From Bacillota bacterium (GTDB taxonomy: Bacteria; Bacillota; Bacilli; Alicyclobacillales; SLC66), in the NCBI GenBank assembly GCA_021821225.1, contig JAKACR010000216.1:1-5297 (forward strand): a stretch of 5,297 nt of DNA, given 5' to 3'. Below the pieces are notes generated by a model. It was not told the DNA's origin. It searched no databases and saw nothing but the letters and a program-made list of their open reading frames with translations. Both the position numbers and the translations under genes were made by a program. Below are positions 1 to 5,297 of this stretch, one piece after another. Positions within the stretch are counted from its first letter, which is position 1. Each line of letters opens with the position of its first letter.

Positions 1-17
1 GAGCAAAGGGATACGGG

Positions 18-35
18 CGGCCCAGCAAGCCTTGC
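18..35 (+). repeat. Direct repeat copy 1 within the leader
   Basis: CGGCCCAGCAAGCCTTGC at this position matches 73-90 at 16 of 18 bases, the only differences being at the tenth and twelfth bases. This copy can also fold on itself (AGCAA 24-28 with TTGCT 32-36). Confidence 0.8.
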
Positions 36-72
36 TTATGGCGCTAAACTCGCCGGGCATAGGGCATGGCGC

Positions 73-90
73 CGGCCCAGCGAACCTTGC
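73..90 (+). repeat. Direct repeat copy 2 within the leader
   Basis: CGGCCCAGCGAACCTTGC is the second copy of the 18-base repeat at 18-35, starting 55 bases after the first. The two base changes weaken the internal hairpin of copy 1, while CGGC 73-76 can pair with GCCG 89-92. The two copies may therefore fold differently. Confidence 0.8.
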
Positions 91-103
91 CGCATCCCTT
101 TGT

Positions 104-114
104 GAAGGGAAGAG
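104..114 (+). promoter_or_regulatory. Ribosome binding site that decides the TTG 119 start
   Basis: The purine run GAAGGGAAGAG ends four bases before TTG 119. No comparable site precedes the upstream in-frame TTG 32 or ATG 38. Starting at 119 also places the protein's first residues (MPRK) directly before a hydrophobic signal sequence. Confidence 0.65.
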
Positions 115-118
115 TCAC

Positions 119-1621
119 TTGCCCCGCAAGCTCGCCATCCTGTTCTGTGCGGCGTTGGCCGCCTGTCTCGCTTATCCGGCGCCTGTGCGCGCGGCGGCGG
201 ATGCCCCCCCGTCTGTTAGCGCAAATTTACGCAGCGTGAAGCTGCGCAAATTCCCCTATCCTTACCGGGCGATGCTCGCCATCGAATCCGACGCCGATCA
301 CACGGACCTGCGCAAATTCAACATTGTTCACGAATTTCTGAATACGCGCGCCGAGACGCCGCTTGGCCGGGGCCTCGGACTGGATGTCGCCGATTCTTTC
401 TTTCTGTACAACGGGTCGAATATTCCGGCCCAGATCGATTACCGCGGACAGCGGCTGAATCAGGAAATGACGTTTTTCAAAGGGACCAGTCGGCGCTTGA
501 ATGACGGCGCGATCCTGTTGCATTACATCCGGGCGGGCTGGATCGACACACTGCATTCGATGGGCGACTTTTCCCGGATTGGCGCGCGCGGAACGCTGTT
601 CTCGCGCTCTCTGGCGCAGTACGCGCTGCACTACCTGGAGCGGCGGGGCGTGCGCATCAGTGTCTTCACCGATCATGGCAACCAGTCCAACACCAGCAAC
701 TTCGGCGCGTACGGCATCAATCCATTCGACGATTACCAGCAGGGAGACAATCCCGCATCGCCGTATTTTGTCACGGATCTCCTGCGCAAGGAAGGTGTGC
801 GCTTTGTCTGGGCTGACCTGTTTCGCAGCCAGTACAGTTACGGGAGCATGCTGTATCCGATCCGACTGCGCGACGGACGGACGATGTGGGGCTTCTGGCG
901 GTTTACCGGCACCCTGAAGATTGAGCGCGTGCACCGCTTGTGGAAATACGACTGGACCGATCTGTGGAATCCCGATCTGCTCGCGCGACAGCTTTCTCCA
1001 AACCGCCTGCGGGAATTGGTCCGCACGCGCGGCTATACGATCATCGCCACCCATCTGGAGGGCAACGCCAACCGCGCGCCTCTTTCCACCGGCGCGGTCG
1101 AAGCGCTCACGCGCCTTGCCCACATGCAGGATCACGGAGAGATTCTCGTCGCGCGGACCAGCCGCCTGTTGCAGTACAACCTCGTCCAGCAGTTTCTCCG
1201 CTACCGCACCTATCTTTCCCATGGTAATATATGGATTGACGTCGAGTATGTCGCTGATCCGGTGGACGGCGCATTCGTTCCGACACTCGCCCAGTTGCAC
1301 GGGATCACGTTTCAGGTAAACAGGCCGGGAGCAGTCCGGCTGGCGGTGCGCGGGACGCCTGTCCCGGCGGCGTGGCTGCAAAGGAGCGCGCGGACGGTCG
1401 GTGTGCGCTGGTACAGGCCGGATACGTACAACTATGCCGTGTGGAATGCGAAGCAACTTGTGCAGCATCCGTCTGTACAATCGCACCTTCTCGCGCCCGC
1501 GCTGTTTGCACAATGGCGGATGTTTGTCGTCGGACTGCTTGGCGCAGCCGTCGCCGGTTTCCTGCTGATCCTGTTGCGGCGTCTTGCCCGCCGGAACATC
1601 CGGCGGGCCCGCAGCCGCTGA
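119..1621 (+). CDS. Exported, membrane-anchored polysaccharide deacetylase-like protein
   Basis: A 500-residue protein with start TTG 119. The frame is open back to TTG 32, but that extension lacks an SD and hides the signal peptide. Residues 1-25 form a signal sequence: MPRK, a hydrophobic core, then a likely cut after PAPVRA. An LAAC lipobox-like string with Cys16 is a possible alternative. Residues about 466-488 (from WRMFVVGLLG) are a membrane helix followed by an Arg-rich tail, giving an outside domain anchored at the C-terminus. The outer domain has ESDADH (56-61), DTLHSMGDF (143-151), TDHGNQSN (184-191) and ATHLEGN (310-316). Their acidic/His character and order resemble the metal and active-site motifs of the glycoside hydrolase/deacetylase beta/alpha-barrel superfamily, but the canonical TFDDG and HxxH motifs are not present as such. 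The likely target is a cell-surface or extracellular glycan. This family call is from motif resemblance only; the substrate and even the reaction are inferred. It appears to stand alone, preceded by the structured leader. Confidence 0.6.
   Translation: MPRKLAILFCAALAACLAYPAPVRAAADAPPSVSANLRSVKLRKFPYPYRAMLAIESDADHTDLRKFNIVHEFLNTRAETPLGRGLGLDVADSFFLYNGSNIPAQIDYRGQRLNQEMTFFKGTSRRLNDGAILLHYIRAGWIDTLHSMGDFSRIGARGTLFSRSLAQYALHYLERRGVRISVFTDHGNQSNTSNFGAYGINPFDDYQQGDNPASPYFVTDLLRKEGVRFVWADLFRSQYSYGSMLYPIRLRDGRTMWGFWRFTGTLKIERVHRLWKYDWTDLWNPDLLARQLSPNRLRELVRTRGYTIIATHLEGNANRAPLSTGAVEALTRLAHMQDHGEILVARTSRLLQYNLVQQFLRYRTYLSHGNIWIDVEYVADPVDGAFVPTLAQLHGITFQVNRPGAVRLAVRGTPVPAAWLQRSARTVGVRWYRPDTYNYAVWNAKQLVQHPSVQSHLLAPALFAQWRMFVVGLLGAAVAGFLLILLRRLARRNIRRARSR
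1586..1608 (+). other. Strong hairpin overlapping the 3' end of the deacetylase-like gene
   Basis: GCCCGCCGG (1586-1594) and CCGGCGGGC (1600-1608) form a perfect 9-bp GC-rich stem with a five-base loop. It ends about ten bases before the stop codon and no T-run follows, so it is not a standard intrinsic terminator. It could stabilise the 3' end of the mRNA or help factor-dependent termination. It also encodes part of the Arg-rich tail (LARRNIRRA), so chance in GC-rich coding DNA is possible. Confidence 0.4.
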
Positions 1622-1743
1622 CATGCGGTTCGACAAAAGCTCCCACGATTCGCCGGAGGATTCGACGCGAGGCGCGCAGAACTTAAGGAACATGCGATAA
1701 AGTTTGCTGCCAAAGTCCTCAAAACCGGCGAGGAGTGGGGAAG

Positions 1744-2226
1744 GTGGAGAGAGTCTATGCGATTTCGGAGGTCGCGACGCGCGTGGGTGTGTCGCAGACC
1801 ACGATCCGGCAATGGGAGAAAGAGTTTTCAGACAGTATCCGCGTGACGCGCGACGATGCGGGGACGCGCGTCTACACGGACGAGGCCCTCGCTCGCTTGG
1901 GAAAAGTCCGCGCGCTGCGTGACAAGGGGTTGTCGATGCATCTGATCCGCGAGGTGCTGCGCGTATTTTACGCCGATCGCGATCTGGCGGTGCGGGAACG
2001 TGAGGCCGCGCGACCGTCTCCCGCGCTGCTTCTGGCCGAATTCCTGCAGAGTCGGCTGGAGCGCGTGTCGCAGAAACAGGCGGATGCCCTCAGGCAGTAC
2101 GTGGACGAGCGACTTGACGCCGTCGCGCAGGGACAGTCGGCCATCCTCTCGGAGTTGACCGGCATTCGCGAATCGCGGCGTGACAGACACCGGCGCAAAG
2201 GGGTGCTGCGGAGGATGTTTGGTTGA
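1744..2226 (+). CDS. Small MerR-like helix-turn-helix DNA-binding protein
   Basis: 160 residues from GTG 1744. AGGAG at 1731-1735 sits eight bases upstream, so I prefer this start over the in-frame GTG 1735, which overlaps that site. Residues 4-28 (VYAISEVATRVGVSQTTIRQWEKEF) form a MerR-type helix-turn-helix. Residues about 37-46 (DDAGTRVYTD) look like the wing, and 50-72 like the second helix pair (ARLGKVRALRDKGLSMHLIREVL). Residues about 94-140 are predicted helical and Gln/Leu-rich, possibly a dimer-forming coil, and the end (143-157, RESRRDRHRRKGVLR) is very basic. It lacks the recognisable effector or metal-binding domain and conserved Cys residues of classical MerR sensors. The layout recalls RacA-like and phage/plasmid MerR-like proteins, so it could be a transcription factor or a DNA-organising protein. 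It lies immediately upstream of the promoter for the next gene, which contains an operator-like palindrome. Target unknown. Confidence 0.75.
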   Translation: MERVYAISEVATRVGVSQTTIRQWEKEFSDSIRVTRDDAGTRVYTDEALARLGKVRALRDKGLSMHLIREVLRVFYADRDLAVREREAARPSPALLLAEFLQSRLERVSQKQADALRQYVDERLDAVAQGQSAILSELTGIRESRRDRHRRKGVLRRMFG

Positions 2227-2233
2227 GAGAAGA

Positions 2234-2262
2234 TTGACACGGTATGGCGCATGCGCTATGGT
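2234..2262 (+). promoter_or_regulatory. Sigma-A-type promoter for the metY-glycerate kinase operon
   Basis: A perfect -35 box TTGACA (2234-2239), a 17-bp spacer and a -10 box TATGGT (2257-2262, four of six consensus bases) start eight bases after the stop codon of the MerR-like gene. The expected transcription start is near 2269, giving an mRNA leader of about 70 bases. Confidence 0.75.
2244..2259. promoter_or_regulatory. Operator-like palindrome inside the promoter spacer
   Basis: GCGCATGCGC (2247-2256) is a perfect 10-bp palindrome filling the spacer between -35 and -10. Allowing one mismatched pair it extends to AT...AT at 2244-2259. This is where MerR-family dimers commonly sit, although their activated promoters usually have longer 19-20 bp spacers. 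The binding protein is unknown; the upstream MerR-like product is an obvious candidate. Confidence 0.4.
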
Positions 2263-2263
2263 A

Positions 2264-3626
<1,363 letters not shown>

Positions 3627-3641
3627 GCCTATCGAGCGCCG

Positions 3642-4823
3642 ATGAAGATCGTTCTCGCTCCCGATTCTTTCAAAGGCAGTCTCACCGCCTCCCAGGCGTG
3701 CGCCGCGATGTCCGTCGGCGTGCGGCGCGCGGTTCCGGACGCCGTGATCGCGCAGGTGCCGCTGGCGGACGGCGGAGAGGGGACCATGGAGATCCTGGTC
3801 GCGGCGCAGGGCGGCTGTTTTGTCGAATGCGCCGCGGTGGACGCCCTGGGCGCGCCGGTCATCGCGCGCATCGGCCTGTTGCCTGGCCGACGGGCGGTCG
3901 TGGAGGTCGCGGAGATGGCCGGGCTGGCGGCAATCGCCAAGGAGCTGCGCAACCCGCTCTTGGCCACCAGTTTCGGCGTCGGACAGGCGGTGCGCTTGGC
4001 GCTGGACAAGGGTGCGCGCGAAGTGATCGTCTGTCTTGGGGGCAGCGCGACCAATGATGGTGGCGCGGGCTTCCTGCAGGCGCTGGGCGCGCGACTGCTG
4101 GACGATCGCGGGGAGGAGTTGCCGCGCGGGGCGGGCGCGCTGCCGCGTCTGGCGCAGATTGATCTGGCGGCGTTTGACGCCCGCGTGGCGGATACGGTGT
4201 TCACCGCCGCGTGCGACGTGGACGCGCCCCTGGTAGGAGAGCGCGGGGCGAGTGTTGTCTATGGGCCGCAAAAGGGCGCGACACTGGAGATGGTGCGGCA
4301 GCTTGACGACGCGCTCGGCCATTTTGCCGCTGTCATCCTGGCCGATTTCGGGCGTGATGTGCGGGATATCCCCGGCGCCGGCGCGTCCGGCGGCGTTGCG
4401 GCGGCATTGCTGGGATTTTGCCGCGCCACCCTGATCAGCGGCGCGAACCTGGTGCAGGATGCGGTCGGGTTTCAAGCCGCGTTGCGCGGTGCGGCGCTCG
4501 TGATCACGGGCGAAGGGCGATGCGACAGGCAGACGCTTCAGGGCAAGGTGGTGTCTGGCGTCGCCCGCGCGGCCCGAATGGAGGGCGTGCCCGCGGTTGT
4601 TCTTGCAGGCGTGCTGGGGGAGGGCCACGAAGCACTCTATGAACACGGTTTGACCGCCGCGTTTGCGCTTGCCGACGGTTCGATCGCGCAGCAGGAAGCG
4701 ATGGCGCGGGCGGCGGAACTGGCGGCCGCCGCGGCGGAGCGTGTGGTCCGTTTGTTCGCGGCGGGATGGCGCTGCGCGCTCTTTGCGCGGGGAAACCACG
4801 ATGTCCCGAATGAGCCGCGATAA
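3642..4823 (+). CDS. Glycerate kinase (GarK/GlxK family)
   Basis: 393 residues, slightly longer than the roughly 380 usual. It phosphorylates glycerate with ATP, probably to 2-phosphoglycerate, linking glyoxylate, tartronate or serine breakdown to lower glycolysis; the product position is inferred from the family. Hallmarks are the N-terminus MKIVLAPDSFKGSLTA (1-16), PLADGGEGT (40-48), the glycine-rich CLGGSATNDGGAG (131-143), the GPQKGA loop (208-213), GAGASGG (245-251) and LVITGEGRCDRQTLQGK (286-302). The end after about residue 372 (AAGWRCALFARGNHDVPNEPR) goes beyond the usual helix and looks like a non-conserved tail. It starts 15 bases after the metY stop. Only a weak GAG (3634-3636) precedes ATG 3642, suggesting translation is coupled to metY. 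I see no glyoxylate-pathway partner genes in the window. Confidence 0.92.
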   Translation: MKIVLAPDSFKGSLTASQACAAMSVGVRRAVPDAVIAQVPLADGGEGTMEILVAAQGGCFVECAAVDALGAPVIARIGLLPGRRAVVEVAEMAGLAAIAKELRNPLLATSFGVGQAVRLALDKGAREVIVCLGGSATNDGGAGFLQALGARLLDDRGEELPRGAGALPRLAQIDLAAFDARVADTVFTAACDVDAPLVGERGASVVYGPQKGATLEMVRQLDDALGHFAAVILADFGRDVRDIPGAGASGGVAAALLGFCRATLISGANLVQDAVGFQAALRGAALVITGEGRCDRQTLQGKVVSGVARAARMEGVPAVVLAGVLGEGHEALYEHGLTAAFALADGSIAQQEAMARAAELAAAAAERVVRLFAAGWRCALFARGNHDVPNEPR

Positions 4824-4865
4824 GGCTGGGTGAGGACCTGCGACGCTGGCGGGATCGTCCCCAAA

Positions 4866-4870
4866 GGAGG
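4866..4870 (+). promoter_or_regulatory. Strong ribosome binding site of the methyltransferase
   Basis: GGAGG (within AAAGGAGG from 4863) lies seven bases before ATG 4878. In contrast to the glycerate kinase upstream, this gene can start translation on its own. No promoter or terminator is clear in 4824-4865. Confidence 0.85.
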
Positions 4871-4877
4871 CGTGCAC

Positions 4878-5297
4878 ATGGAAGACCAGATCGATCATCC
4901 GCTTTTTTCGCGCTTCTACATGCGGAACGAAGCCGCGATGGAACGTGTGGTGGGCGGCCTGCGCGTCGGCCAGAACGCGCGCGCGAAAGGGCGGACGCTG
5001 ATTATCGGCGCGGGTACCGGCTTGGACGTGGGACCGCTCGGTCCGCACGTAACGGACATCGTGCTGCTGGAACCCGATCAATCGATGCGCGGGGAACTGG
5101 CCAGAAGATGGCCGAAAATTCCGGTGCTCGCCAGTCCCGCTGAGCACATGGACGTTCCGGACACGTCGTTTGACACGGTGCTGTCGTCGCTTGTCCTGTG
5201 CTCCGCGCGCGATGTCGACGCCGTGCTGCGCGACATTGCGCGCGTGCTGCGACCGGACGGGCAGTTTCTGTTTCTTGAGCACGTGCGCCATGACCGC
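4878..5297 (+). CDS. Class I SAM-dependent methyltransferase, 3' end cut by window
   Basis: The first 140 residues are present and the frame is still open at the window end. Motif I for the SAM glycine loop is LIIGAGTGLD (41-50). The acidic residue that binds the ribose hydroxyls is Glu65 in LLEPDQSM, and AEHMDVPDTSFDTVLS (88-103) holds the adenine-contact and central strand region. ARVLRPDGQFLFLEHV (121-136) is the typical post-core turn and strand. The N-terminal HPLFSRFY and the phrase SSLVLCSARDVDAVLR resemble the small-molecule or lipid (METTL7/PEMT-like) branch of the Methyltransf_11 group. The substrate cannot be told. Expected total length is about 200 residues, so roughly a third is missing. 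It could be third in the metY unit, 54 bases after the kinase, or separate. Confidence 0.85.
   Translation, partial: MEDQIDHPLFSRFYMRNEAAMERVVGGLRVGQNARAKGRTLIIGAGTGLDVGPLGPHVTDIVLLEPDQSMRGELARRWPKIPVLASPAEHMDVPDTSFDTVLSSLVLCSARDVDAVLRDIARVLRPDGQFLFLEHVRHDR

Larger units (their letters stand above)
4..118 (+). promoter_or_regulatory. Structured 5' leader, riboswitch-like, of the exported deacetylase-like gene
   Basis: Seen directly: bases 4-12 (CAAAGGGAT) are perfectly complementary to 94-102 (ATCCCTTTG). After one mismatch the helix continues with 14-16 pairing to 90-92. The enclosed segment contains small hairpins at 24-36 (AGCAA/TTGCT) and 40-54 (GGCG/CGCC). Bases 95-100 (TCCCTT) can instead pair with 105-110 (AAGGGA) through a TGTG loop, which would bury the purine-rich ribosome binding site (104-114) of the TTG start at 119. 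A third option, GTGA 102-105 with TCAC 115-118, would show that site in a loop. The two main helices exclude each other, as in riboswitch expression platforms. I compared it from memory with c-di-GMP, c-di-AMP, SAM, TPP, cobalamin, glycine, fluoride and T-box elements and recognised none. The element may extend upstream of the window. Confidence 0.45.

Noticed and set aside
4..118. Leader as a known c-di-GMP, T-box or glycine (tandem) riboswitch
   Set aside because: The conserved core strings I know for these classes are missing, and the direct repeats do not match glycine aptamer cores. The judgement is from memory, so an Rfam scan could overturn it.
227..1693. A 488-residue open frame on the minus strand opposite the deacetylase-like gene
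   Set aside because: It mirrors the codon register of the forward gene, has a basic low-information composition and no ribosome binding site or motif that I recognise.
1622..1743. Possible promoter for the MerR-like gene in the gap before it
   Set aside because: Weak -10-like strings (GATAAA near 1696, TTAAGG near 1683) have no fitting -35 box at 16-18 bases, so I saw nothing that supports a promoter call.
4824..4865. Possible terminator after the glycerate kinase
   Set aside because: Only a 4-bp GGGA/TCCC stem (4851-4861) is present, without a T-run.

Overview
The window is GC-rich and all five recognisable genes lie on the + strand. Strong AGGAGG-type ribosome binding sites, TTG and GTG starts and a textbook TTGACA/-10 promoter suggest a high-GC member of the Firmicutes (Bacilli). 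No marker in the window settles the genus.

Positions 1-118 are best read as an untranslated leader rather than coding sequence. They hold a pair of 18-nt near-identical direct repeats and a 9-bp helix closing about 80 nt. The 3' strand of that helix could instead pair with the Shine-Dalgarno (SD) sequence of the next gene, which is the layout of a riboswitch-like control element. I could not match it to a known riboswitch class. From TTG 119 to 1621 runs a membrane-anchored, exported protein that resembles divergent polysaccharide deacetylases (signal peptide, large outer domain, C-terminal membrane helix). A strong hairpin covers its last codons. A gap of about 120 bases with nothing clear in it leads to a small MerR-like DNA-binding protein (1744-2226).

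Directly behind the regulator is a good sigma-A-type promoter (2234-2262) with a perfect 10-bp palindrome in its spacer and further inverted repeats around the start point and in the leader. It should drive an O-acetylhomoserine sulfhydrylase-type PLP enzyme (2340-3626), followed 15 bases later by a glycerate kinase with almost no ribosome binding site (3642-4823). The pair looks like an operon. A class I SAM-dependent methyltransferase with its own strong ribosome binding site starts 54 bases further on and is cut by the window end.

The gene products do not form one obvious pathway. MetY makes homocysteine and so feeds the methionine/SAM pool that a methyltransferase would draw on, while glycerate kinase sends glycerate into lower glycolysis. 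The conventional genes are ordinary. The parts that deserve attention are the structured leader before the exported protein and the operator-like promoter next to the MerR-like gene.
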